NCBI GenBank assembly: GCA_963576475.1
Contig: OY754984.1
Location: forward strand, 15,498,722 to 15,562,721
Reading direction: 5' to 3'
Length of the DNA: 64,000 bases
Origin: Molanna angustata
Lineage: Eukaryota > Arthropoda > Insecta > Trichoptera > Molannidae
Position numbers and translations under genes: made by a program
Shown here: piece by piece, positions 34,097 through 44,400 of the stretch
Layout of the letters: each line of letters starts with the position of its first letter
Position numbering within the stretch: the stretch's first letter is position 1
The notes under the pieces: model-generated
Seen by the model: the letters and a program-made list of their open reading frames with translations, nothing else
Databases searched by the model: none
Told to the model about the DNA's origin: nothing

Positions 34097-34740
34097 AAAT
34101 AGCAAGAAAAGTAATTTAAATATTATAATAATAAAAAAATGTAGTCGGTAGAGATTCATATTCTCTTTTGATTGAAGTAAAAATCTACTTCATAGGCCTT
34201 GTAGTTTTTTAGTTACTTACAATAAAAAAATAAAATAGAATATTCAAAGCATTCATTTTATGAAACTCGTATTTTTGGCAAATGAAGTAGACCTCTATGT
34301 ACATGTAGAAATATTTATATCATCCCAAACCATCATGCCATTTAGCTATTTGGGGCAGGCAGAGAGGACCGAACGCCAAACTCCCATATCTTGAAATTCA
34401 TTTATCACTTCATTCACGTCTCATTAAAATTCGGTATTGAAATATTATCTATTTTTTGAAATCATACTCATAATCAGCTGCTAGGGGCTTATCCTCATCG
34501 CACAGCATATCTTAGCATGGTCCATTTGTTTCTTGTTACATATATGTATGTAAACTGATTTTATCTCAATAAGTGTTATTAATATTATTTTCATACATAA
34601 AATATATTTCATTTCATATTTTCATATACAAAAATATGACATTTCATTTTACGTTCCTATTTCATTTTCCCTTTCATTGGTGAATTTCGTGTGTATAATT
34701 ATATGACGACATTGTTACATAGTTTGCTTCGACAATCTGC
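34097..34740. other. No gene seen
   Basis: AT-rich. A scrap at 34320-34420 (CATCATGCCATTTAGC, GGGGCAGGCAGAGAGGACCG) resembles the 3' region of the RTE fragments at 21650 and 23160. Confidence 0.45.
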
Positions 34741-34870
34741 AGAGGGCGGGCGTGCGCATGCGCGGCGGGGGTTCCCTGTCGCCGACATGACAGATGGCCC
34801 CAACATAACCTACAAATTGGCAACATCCATTCCCTCATCCACTATAATATATCCACTAATATGCGCATAA
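34741..34870 (+). promoter_or_regulatory. GC-rich patch with an NRF1/Ewg-type palindrome
   Basis: GGGCGGGCGTGCGCATGCGC (34744-34763) contains GCGCATGCGC, the binding palindrome known for NRF1 and its insect homologue Ewg, in otherwise AT-rich DNA. A 27-codon frame opens at 34787 (MTDGPNITYKLATS) and stops at 34870. This might be a promoter with a short leader or first exon, but no splice site or downstream exon is visible. Inference from composition and one motif. Confidence 0.3.
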
Positions 34871-35059
34871 TATGTTATTACATACAAAAATTGCTCGTAC
34901 AATATTGCCACACATTAATTGCGACAATAATAATGTACATACTTCTTCGAGGGGATAAATATTTTACAAGTTCATTTTATTGCATGTAAGTACCATGCAG
35001 ATTAAAAAAATGATCAGTTTGTCAACTTGCGCAATTTTCACAAGTTTCTTTATTTTGTT

Positions 35060-35200
35060 AGTATATTTCTCAGACAACTAACAGGTAAGTACCTACTTAG
35101 TGTGTCAATCAATAATAAAACCCGCATCCAATAACAAAAATCGCCACATTTTGGAGAATCACAATTAAAAACTATGATAAACTCCAGAAGGAATCAGGAT
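35060..35200 (-). repeat. Degenerate SINE family A copy
   Basis: CAGACAACTAACAGG, CATCCAATAACAAAAATCGC, CACATTTTGGAGAATC and CAATTAAAAACTATG follow the inverted tail-to-body order of SINE-A. The head is lost. Confidence 0.55.
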
Positions 35201-35309
35201 TTTTTTTTATTAAAATTTTCGTTAAATAAGTGGCTTAGCGGTTAGTAAATTGACTTTGTGACCCAATGTATATGGATCAGAATCTACTTCACTTCATTGT
35301 ATTTATTTA

Positions 35310-35457
35310 TATCCACTTTTTTACATCCTGCTCAAGTGACAAGTCTATTGCCTAATGGAAATTTCTTCGAGGGAGAAATAATTTTTAACGAATTTCTTCC
35401 ATCATGCTGGAAATCGAACACAAGATGCCGACACCAACTCAAATAACATACCACGGC
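35310..35457 (-). repeat. Degenerate SINE family B copy
   Basis: TACATCCTGCTCAAGTGACA, TATTGCCTAATGGAAATTTC and GCTGGAAATCGAACACAAGA match tail, body and B box of SINE-B. Its tail block is closer to the LINE 3' end (GCCTAATGGAAATTTCTTC) than in other copies. Confidence 0.65.
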
Positions 35458-35574
35458 GCTATGCATAAGTTAATAAATAATTATGACAAATTAAGTACTT
35501 GATTCTCTGGGCTGAAAAAAGGTAATGAACTCGTCAATTTCACATTTTATTTCTGAGATTCTCATTTTTCTCTT

Positions 35575-35735
35575 CTTATTCTTTCTAATCCCGTCCACTC
35601 TTGCAGGACGAAGGCCTCCTCTATCTCCTTCTAAGTCGATCCATCTTGTGCTCCAAGCATCCAATTGACACGAGCATGACGGCTGATGTCATCCCTCCAT
35701 ATCAATGACGGTCTCCAAACACTTCTGCTCATTAG
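35575..35735 (-). pseudogene. RTE-type LINE C-terminal scrap
   Basis: The minus strand encodes DDISRHARVNWMLGAQDGST and EIEEAFVLQEW, with a disruption between them, matching the W-x-x-x-AQDRxxWxxLEEAFVLQEW end of RTE-type ORF2. Confidence 0.6.
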
Positions 35736-36275
35736 ATCATCATTATATCATACGAAGCAAATGTCTGTAAATGTCCCATGTAGATAATGAGCCTGTTATA
35801 ATAACTTGATTATTGGTCCTACACATTACTCCGCAATCTGTCATATTTGCAAAATTGTATCAAGCGGTAACAATATTTACAGAACCAATCGTATGTGTAA
35901 TTAGATTTACGTTTTCTGGACCAAATTTGGTGGGGTCGTTCTATTAGATTTATTTGGAAATTCAATGCAATTGTAAGGTATCAATTTATTTTATATATTA
36001 TTATTTCAATGCGATTTAAAAATCGTATTTAATTTACTTATTAAAAATAAATTATTATGTTAAGTAGGAAATTAGTTGATTCCTTTGAACCCATCGGACA
36101 TGCGGACCTTGTAGCCACAAAGAGCTAATGCAGAGCTTTTTGTCATAAATACGGTGCACTCCTATGTAGGTATATTAACTTTCAGTGTAGGGAAAGCTTC
36201 TGTTTTCTTTAATAATCAACTCTTTTTATTTAATGGGAATCTACCAATAAGGCACCATTACTATACAGAAATTTC
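35736..36275. other. No gene seen
   Basis: AT-rich spacer without recognisable repeats or frames. Confidence 0.45.
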
Positions 36276-36385
36276 TAAAGGCTTTAAAATTGTTCTTCGA
36301 GATCACAAAATCCGCATGAGCAATGGGACCTTGAAAAGTCCCACAGACAGCAACGAGGAGCTCCGATCTATAAGAGGACACCATT
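36276..36385 (+). pseudogene. RTE-like LINE scrap related to 16030-16262
   Basis: GTTCTTCGAGATCAC and CAATGGGACCTTGAAAAGTC parallel 16022-16075. It loses similarity after GAGGAGCTCCGATCT. 36386-36600 holds nothing recognised. Confidence 0.5.
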
Positions 36386-36681
36386 GGGTGACAACAATCC
36401 CACATTGCAGGGTATTGCCGAAGTTTCCGATGTTTTTAATATACAAAAACCAGGAAATATCACACATGGTCGCAATGCAGGGGCAGTGCCTCTCTATATT
36501 TGCCACACTCTGTTATTGATCTCCTGCCACGTATCCCGGTCTCTTAGTATTTATTAATATTTCAATATATAAATTCTTGTAATTATTCAAAGTGTGTTTT
36601 TATTCCTCACTAACCCAAGGGGATATAGTGGGGAATTATGATTTTGCAATTTTTTAAGGCTATTATATTTTAACTAGTATC

Positions 36682-37235
36682 TCAAGACGGACGTACAACA
36701 GAAAACATCAAAAGCAGAATCCACCAAGCAAGAGTCACCTTCAACAAAAGATCAACAATTTTTGAATCCCCTAACATTTCCATCAAAATTAGGAAAAATT
36801 TGATCAAGACTCTGGATTGTACTGCTATATGGCTGTGAAACATGGACCATCAGCCAACGCGAAACGGGACGTCTGTCTGCGTTTGAGATGTGGTGCTACA
36901 GATGCATGGCTAAAGTTCACTGGTCAGCAACACATCAGCAAGGTACTAAGTAGGGTTGGAGAGACAAGGCAAATTATGAAAAGAATTGCCCAACAGAGAC
37001 CAACTTGGATAGGCCACAACATCCGGCACCCAGGCCTGCTTTTTACCATCGTCGAAGGAATGATTGATGGGGGTAACTGTAGAGGTCGCCCCAGAAACAA
37101 CTAAATAGACCAGATAATCGGTGACGTGCGCTGTAGCAGCTACAAAGAGATGAAGAGACTGGCGGACGATAGAGTTAAGTGGAAAGATCGAGTGTTTGGT
37201 GCAGAGCAATCCTGTGATTGTGATCCAGAAGAAGA
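36682..37235 (+). mobile_element. ~550-bp RTE LINE tail unit inserted in MITE-A
   Basis: Begins TCAAGACGGACGTACAACAG and ends GATCCAGAAGAAGA. AGTATC stands at both borders (36676-36681, 37236-37241). It encodes the same C-terminus as 58232-58776 in pieces (VLSRVGETRQIMKRIAQQR, GNCRGRPRNN, DDRVKWKDRVFG), broken by a frameshift and a stop after RPRNN. It keeps 20-odd bases (ACATGGACCATCAGCC) missing from the 58-kb copy. Confidence 0.85.
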
Positions 37236-37650
37236 AGTATCATACTGAGATTGTATTCTGAATGTTTAATCACACTGTATCTGTGATGTTTACTATGTGC
37301 TATGTACTGTGTGCTCTGTACTAAAGAACTTATTCGATTCTTTTCAAATTTTGCAATTTTCTATATCTAATGCTCACTTAGACCCCATTAGATTTTGAAG
37401 GATATCTGAAAAGGGCTCCTCAATTTTTTTAACTGCCAATAATTTCAAAGTGACGCCAAGCTCAGGAAACATAATATTTGAAATTTTTATTTTCAAATTG
37501 TTAAAAAGGCACATCACTTTCATAAAATGGCATTGAAAAATTATCATGTTTTCATTGTAAAATAATTAAATCAAAAATAATTTAACAATATCATTTAATG
37601 ATTCGGCGGATATTTTGTGGTAGTTAATATAAACCATTTTTGAATTATAA

Positions 37651-37796
37651 ATTAGCTATAAACCATCTTTATACTTTGCTGCTATTGCTTTGTGGCACAT
37701 TTTAACTAATATAATTAAATAAAATCTCTTAGTTTTTAACCACTCAACGTGGTTAAAAACTAAGAGATTTTATTTAATTATATTAGCTATAAACCA
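37651..37796. repeat. Perfect 38-bp palindrome between 15-bp direct repeats
   Basis: Left arm 37706-37743 (CTAATATAATTAAATAAAAT ... TTTAACCAC), loop TCAAC, right arm 37749-37786, with no mismatches. ATTAGCTATAAACCA occurs at 37651-37665 and 37782-37796. The left side also contains the 67-bp sequence found inside the Tc1 element at 25615. Confidence 0.95.
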
Positions 37797-37817
37797 CTTG
37801 TTTTTTGAGTCACTTCG

Positions 37818-37852
37818 CGACATGTTTCGGAAGCGCTGTCCTTCCATCGACC
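37818..37852 (-). ncRNA. Hammerhead-like motif at a Penelope-like element tail
   Basis: Minus strand: GGTCGATGGAAGGACAGCG, then CTTCCGAAACATGTCG. The GAAAC-AT-GTC half and a GGAAG/CTTCC stem fit a hammerhead with minimal helix III, as known in Penelope-like elements. The CUGAUGA half is degenerate (UCGAUGG), so activity is doubtful. Confidence 0.35.
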
Positions 37853-37864
37853 GGCGTGTCGAGA

Positions 37865-38817
37865 CTAACATGTTGAATTTGTGTGTATCTGTCTGTGAAG
37901 CGAGGGGGGTGGCGGTTGGGGGTTGGTTGGGTTAGTGGGGGGAGGGGAGTATTGTGAAGTGTTTTTGTTTTTGATGGGGAATATATTAAGTATTGGAGAA
38001 GTGTTATGAAAGGTATGGTTATTTATAAGTTTTATACCGGAATTTATGTGTTTATGTATTTCGAGCGTTTCGTAGTTGTTAAGTCGGTATCCTTTATTCT
38101 GTGTTTCATGTAATAGTTTTAGTTTGTGGTTATTGAAAGAGTGATTAGTTTGGATAATGTGGTTAGCAAATTCTGAGAAATTATTGTTGTTTAAGCATCT
38201 TCTGTGTTCGTTAATTCTTATATTTAGGTTACGTGATGTCTGTCCTATGTAGTGTTCATTACAGTCACCACATGTTATTCTATAAACTCAACTTTTTTCT
38301 TTGTAATTTCTTTTAGTTTTAGAATTTAATAATAATCTACTGATGTTGTTGTTGGTGTAAAATGCAGCTTTGATACTAGTTGGCAGTTTTTTTTTTATTT
38401 TTATAGAAATAGGTCCTGTGTATAGAATTTTTCTCCATTTTTGTTCTGTATTTAGGTTGTTGGTGTTGAATGGATATATGTATTGGTCAGTTGTTTTTTG
38501 TTTTTGTTTTTTGTCGAGCATGTTGTCTATTATTTTGTAATTGTAGCCGTTATTCAATGCGATTTGTTTGATGATGTGTAGTTCGTGTTGGAAGTTGTTT
38601 TGTGTCATAGGTATATTTATGAGTCTGTTTATCATGGAATGGAAGCTAGCAAGTTTGTGGGAGATGGGGTGGGACGAGGAGTTAGGTATGACAGTGTCTG
38701 TTGTGGTGGGTTTTCTGTAGATAGCAAGATCTAGTTTATTGTTTATAATTTGGATTGTGAGATCTAAGAAATTTATTGTGTTATCTTCGTGTTTTTCGAT
38801 CGTGAATTTGATTTTAT
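37865..38817 (-). pseudogene. Penelope-like element: RT C-terminal region plus GIY-YIG endonuclease
   Basis: Read on the minus strand from 38815: INFLDLTIQIINNKLDLAIY, RKPTTTDTVIPNSSSHPISH, LASFHSMINRLINIPMTQNN and IKQIALNNGYNYKIIDNML, the thumb and linker region characteristic of Penelope-like reverse transcriptases. After an in-frame TGA (38288-38290) the same frame continues VYRITCGDCNEHYIGQTSRN, RINEHRRC, the GIY-YIG nuclease core, and finishes with a proline-rich tail and TAG near 37865. The RT catalytic domain is missing (5'-truncated), and one stop breaks an otherwise open frame, so the loss is recent. Such proteins act in nuclear target-primed reverse transcription. Confidence 0.88.
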
Positions 38818-38927
38818 CGTGAAACTCATTTCATAAAAATGCTGATAATTTTCCATACAAAATTTGAATACTACTATAGAGTGATATGTTTGTGAGGAGT
38901 TTGGCGTTGACCACAACCCACTCGTTT

Positions 38928-39197
38928 TTTTTCTGGCTTGGTGCTACACTCGAAAATCGACTAATCTACTCATCTTAGTAGGTAGGTAGGTAGGTAGGTA
39001 CTTACTCTGTGTATAAATTGTGCTGTTTCTATACCTAATACGAAGGCATGGAGACCGCCTTGTGTATGAACGCTCACCGGGCCGAAATTGATCTAGTAAT
39101 CATGTTAAATTAAAATAATTACACGGTGTTGTAATGTAAAACATGTAATATCGTCGCTGCCAACCCCTCTACCCGCCAGATCGCCATGGCATACACA

Positions 39198-39232
<35 letters not shown>

Positions 39233-39522
39233 CAATCCATTCCATCCGCCCTCAGTGTGGCTAATGTGGTATTACTTGTCGCGTTTTGCCACACTATACA
39301 CATAGTGTACCTACATATAATATACCTACTTACCAATAGCTCTACTGACTGAGATGTGCAGCACAATCGTTTTCAGACCATAGGCGGCACGTCATTTTTT
39401 TTTTGTTTTATTTGTAAGACCGCACCATAGTTTTTTATTTTATTTTATTTAAAGTACACAAATAATGACTGGACAAGTAAACTGGTGACATATCATATAA
39501 AAAAATAGTCACGCCCAGCATC
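38928..39522. other. No gene seen; simple repeats
   Basis: GTAG repeat at 38980-39000, CA repeat at 39196-39230, and TTTTA repeats near 39430. A moderately GC-rich patch at 39145-39260 has no frame. Confidence 0.5.
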
Positions 39523-40032
39523 AATTAAATGTATACATTATTACCTTCTTAATTAAATGTATACATTATTACCTTCTTAATTAAATGTATACATTATTAC
39601 CTTCTTAATTAAATGTATACATTATTACCTTCTTAATTAAATGTATACATTATTACCTTCTTAATTAAATGTATACATTATTACCTTCTTAATTAAATGT
39701 ATACATTATTACCTTCTTAATTAAATGTATACATTATTACCTTCTTAATTAAATGTATACATTATTACCTTCTTAATTAAATGTATACATTATTACCTTC
39801 TTAATTAAATGTATACATTATTACCTTCTTAATTAAATGTATACATTATTACCTTCTTAATTAAATGTATACATTATTACCTTCTTAATTAAATGTATAC
39901 ATTATTACCTTCTTAATTAAATGTATACATTATTACCTTCTTAATTAAATGTATACATTATTACCTTCTTAATTAAATGTATACATTATTACCTTCTTAA
40001 TTAAATGTATACATTATTACCTTCTTAATTAA
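39523..40032. repeat. 28-bp satellite, about 18 apparently identical units
   Basis: Unit AATTAAATGTATACATTATT + ACCTTCTT. I see no substitution across the array. Each unit contains the palindromes ATGTATACAT and, at the junction, TTAATTAA. Confidence 0.97.
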
Positions 40033-40064
40033 AAAAAACAATGAATTTTAATTAAGACAAAGAT

Positions 40065-40535
40065 AAATTCACCTATCTTTCAAGCCATGGGCGTCCACTT
40101 CGATCTGCTGAACGTGCTTTACTATCTATCCCTATTCATAGTTCTGAATTAGAAGTACATTCAGCTAGACTATGGAATAGCCTAAATCCTGATATTACGT
40201 CGTCTATCTCACTAAACATCTTCAAGAAAAGGCTAAAGCAAAAATATTTATCTGACAACACCTGATTACATCTTCCTCTCCTCTTCCTTTTCTTATCCCT
40301 TAGTCTTCCTATCATTGATATGATTTGTTCTTATATGCTATCTTCTTTGTTTTTGTGTTTTTTTTACTTTTATTCTGCTATCTTTATTTATTTTGCAATG
40401 TGATTAACTTATTGGCATGGTACACATTGTTTTGTAAATTAAACATTTACTCTGGTTGGTTGGAAGAAATTGCCATTAGGCAATAAGCCCGCCAGTGTAC
40501 TAACTATATGTACAAGAAGATTAAATAAATAAATA
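40065..40535 (+). pseudogene. CR1/L2-like LINE 3' end
   Basis: The plus strand encodes RSAERALLSIPIHSSELEVH, SARLWNSLNPDITSSISLNI and [14 protein letters not shown] then stop near 40263, the extreme C-terminus of CR1/L2-type ORF2 (RSxPRLWNSLP...FKKxLKxxL). A ~200-bp 3' UTR ends TTGGAAGAAATTGCCATTAG and AATAAGCCCGCC, then an AATAAATAAATA tail. The same end occurs at 1745-2165 and 51030-51545. Confidence 0.78.
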
Positions 40536-40549
40536 AAGACAAAAATTAA

Positions 40550-40690
40550 AACTACAAAAAAATTGTGTGAGGGTGTGTATGTGTGAGGCTGTGTATGTTT
40601 GAGGGTGTGTATGTGTGAGGGTGTGTGTGTGTGTTTGTGTGGGTGTGTGTATGTATGTGCGTGAACTTTTAAGCGATGCACCCAATTCAT
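40550..40690. repeat. GT-rich minisatellite
   Basis: GTGTGTATGTGTGAGG-type units repeat five to six times between 40562 and 40665. The minus frame through it (40439-40690) is His/Thr low complexity, not a gene. 40691-41278 beyond it shows no gene. Confidence 0.7.
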
Positions 40691-41406
40691 CAGAGTGGAA
40701 AGTTAATATTATATCAGAATGCTTAATTAGTTATGGATTTTAAAATCTTTTTTTGTAGTTGATATTTTATTTTGAATTTTTATGTTTATTATAAAACTGT
40801 ATGTAACCCTGAATAAATAAAATAAAATAAATCATATATATTCTAGTTATTTATTTTTTTATGGAATACCTAGTTTTTACTATTGAAATATATAGGTCAT
40901 AATATTTTTTACGGCGATGGCCGATTTATTTATAATATTATAACAATTAAGTACTACAAATAATGAAACTCAGTTATCATTGTTTCCATTATATTCTTCC
41001 TCAAAAAAATTACTAGATCGATGCGTAAATTGTAAAATATTTAAATGATCAAAATTAAATGCAACAAACACACCGATCAAGCTTTCAATTGGGAATAATT
41101 TACCCATCCTGATACTTACTTAACATATCAAAGGATTAGGATATGAGGAGGTCGCTATTATAAGTATATACGTTCAATCCTGTCCCAAGCACAAGTTTTT
41201 AACTTTATTGGGACAGTGCCTTTTGAAAAAAAAAAGAACTGTATTAATTTAAATCTCTGTACAATGTGTCTGATCATAATATATTATGTTCTTCTTCTTC
41301 TTCTTCTTTTGCTTACATGGCATTCCACCCAATCATTAGGATGATTTCTGCCAGTTTCAAAAAATTTTTATTGAATTATTTAAGAAGTAAAGGTTATTTT
41401 ATTGCA

Positions 41407-44400
41407 TTATAGATTGAAGCCATTAAGGCGAAGAAATTTTGTTATATGGAAATAAATATGCGGTGAATTCAATGATAGAAGATGAGACATATTGATTGGG
41501 AGTGGGGTATTTAGTGTATAATACAAATCATGTTCGGTGTGGATTGGACATTCAAAGAACACATGGTCAAGGGTCTCTACAACCTCTCCACAAGCACACG
41601 AAGGGCTATCCCTTACGTGTATCCTGTGGAGGTGGCTGTTAATAAGGCAGTGTCCTAGTCTAATGCGACATATGTTGGAGACGTCTCGTTTGGCCATACC
41701 TTTGTTATGGAACCATGGTTTAGACGGTATTGAAATTTGGATGGATTTATAGGAAGAACCTTTCAAGGTACTAGACCTTTCCCAGTCAATGGTCCATTTG
41801 GATATGAGTTCTTTTTTGAAGGATGCTAATATGTCTTGGCAGGGAATCATAAATAGAGAGGGTAAAATGCCAGTAACGGAGGCTTGCTTCGCTGCTTCGT
41901 CAGCGATCTCATTTCCCACTATTCCCTGATGAGCCGGGATCCACGCAAGAAGCACTTCTTTATTCAATTTATGAAGGTTTAATAGAGCGGATTTAATGTT
42001 GCATAGTAAGGTGCTGTCGGCCAATTTGGCTAAATTGGAAGACAACGCCTTTAGAGCACTTAAAGAATCCGAAAATATTATAAACTGCGAAGAATCCAAA
42101 GTATTGCAAATCTTTAGGGCTTCATTAATAGCCGTACATTCAGCTGTGAATATTGAACATTCCCTGGGTAGTTTAACGAGTGATTGTATTTTTTTAGATG
42201 GTATGTGAATTGCGGCCCCGCATTCATTGTCTGCGCCCCGCTTAGACCCATCCGTGTATATTTGTAGATGGGAGGGCCAGTTAGACATAACGATACTGTT
42301 GAACTTATTATTCATGGCTTGAGCACTGACTGTTGAATTTTTATGTAGGTCGATATTTAAAATAATGTTTGGGATCAATGTTATTGCCTCAAATGGAATT
42401 TCGTAATATGGAAGCATAGACTGAGCACGGTTAGAGACAATTTTGAGGGAGAGTTTTTGATAGCTTTGGCACATTGGGGGAGTACATTTTTTGAACCAAT
42501 ACCGGTGACTTTGACATAGAGATGAGAGCATCGAGATTCTAGGGAGGAGCGGATGCGAGTTGTAGTTTATTCGTTTGAGCATGAATTTATCGGCCAAATA
42601 TTGGCGTCTTAGTTTGAGAGGTGGTTCTACGCATTCCACCTGCAGTGCATTTATTGGTGAGGAGCGCATTGCGCCAATTATTAAGCGAAGGCATTTAGAT
42701 TGTATTCTGTCTAATTTGGATTTCAGATATTCCGGTATCGGTTCCATCAGGAAGCTACCATAGTCCAGATGACTACGGACAATGGCATTATATAGTAGTT
42801 TCATGGTTGTAGGATGTGAGCCCCACCAAACTCTAGAAACTGCTCTCAGAGGGTTTATATTTTTTTCACATTTGGTAATTATGTGGGAAATATGAGAAGT
42901 CCATGATAACTTCCTATCCAAGGTCATCCCCAAAAATTTGACTTCTTCAACACTAGGAATAGTGGTTTCACCAATCTTAACTGATATATTTGCCGTATTG
43001 TGTTTCCTCGAGAAGGCGATTATTTGACATTTTTGGGGCGAAACTTCAAGTCTATTAGAATTAAGCCATTTAATGATTTTAGATAGGGCAGTTGATAATT
43101 TTCTCACTGCTGTTTCAATATTACTATGAGTAATATATAAAACGATATCATCAGCGAATTGGAGGAGTGAACAAAGACCCTGAACACATTCGAGTATATC
43201 ATAGCAATATAGGTTAAATAAATGCGGACTCAGAACAGATCCCTGAGAGAGGCCAATCCATAGCGTTCGTTCATAGGTGTCTGGAGGCTTATTAATGACT
43301 ATCTTTCTTTCACAAAAAATATTAAAAATTAATTGAGCTAGTCGTTCTGGAATTCCTAAATTCAACAATTTTCTCCGTAAAATTGGCAAAAGGACATTAT
43401 CATAAGCGGCTTTAATGTCCAGGAAAGCTGCGAGTGTGTATTTTTTATTAGTGAACCCAATTTGGATGTCTGATATCAAGATACTTAAATTATCCATACA
43501 AGTCTTTCCCTTTCTAAATCCAAATTGTATATTAGGGAGAAGTAAATTACGTTCTGTTTGCCAGTCTAAACGTTTTTTAATGATGTTTTCGAAAATTTTT
43601 AAAATGCAGGAAGAGAGAGCTATTGGTCTATAAGACGTTTGAATTTTGGGGTCTTTTCCAGGTTTTAAGATTGGAATTACCAACTGGGTTTTCCAATCTA
43701 TGGGAACCATACCTGTTTGAAGGCATTCATTAAATTTATTCAGTATGTGTTCCAGAAAGCAAGTAGGCAGATGTTGGAAAAACGTATATGGTATTTGATC
43801 AAAACCAGGAGCAGAGTTGTTTAAGTTTTTGAGCACAATGGATAATTCCTCGATCTTAAAAGGTGAATCTAACCAAGATATTGAAGAGCGGTGACTTATG
43901 TTTTGATTTATGTATAATTCCGTTATATTAGGAGAGTAAGAGGGAGCCAGTCTGTTAATGAAGGATTCTAATATGTCTGGACTAATCTGATGATTCCGAT
44001 TCTGGACATATGATGAGCGAAATCGTCGAATCATATTCCAAACCAGAGACAAGGGAGAGTCTGGGGAGAGGGATGAGCAAAAATTTCGCCATCCTTGCCT
44101 TTTTTTCTTACGTAGAAATTTTTTAGTTTTAGCCTGACTTTCCTTTGCAAGTATATAATTTTCAAGAGTCATGTTTTTCCTATACTTTTTTATGGCTTTT
44201 TTCCTGTTGTTGACCATATCAGAACATTCTCCGTCCCACCATGGCGTACATGGCAGAGGGCTAAAGTTGGATTTTTTTGGAATAGATAAGTCAGCGGCCT
44301 TATAAATAATTGATAAAAGATCAGAGTATTCAATGTGTACGTTAGAACTGTCCAAACTTGTTGTTAATTTTTCTATATTATCGTAGAAGAGGGGCCAATT

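Larger units (their letters stand above)
36602..38927 (+). mobile_element. MITE-A copy split by two later insertions
   Basis: The MITE occupies 36602-36681 (ATTCCTCACTAACCCAAGGG), 37236-37620 and 38821-38927 (ending GTTTGTGAGGAGTTTGGCGT + TGACCACAACCCACTCG). An RTE tail (36682-37235) interrupts it after AACTAGTATC. A Penelope-like block (about 37621-38820) interrupts the right part. AACTCATTTCATAAAA-like sequence appears on both sides of the second insert (37587 and 38823), consistent with a long, diverged duplication. Confidence 0.8.

Noticed and set aside
39523..40032. CRISPR or origin-type iterons
   Set aside because: Gap-free identical 28-bp units in insect-like DNA; a simple satellite explains them.
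40439..40690. His/Thr-rich minus-strand frame
   Set aside because: Translation of a GT-rich simple repeat.
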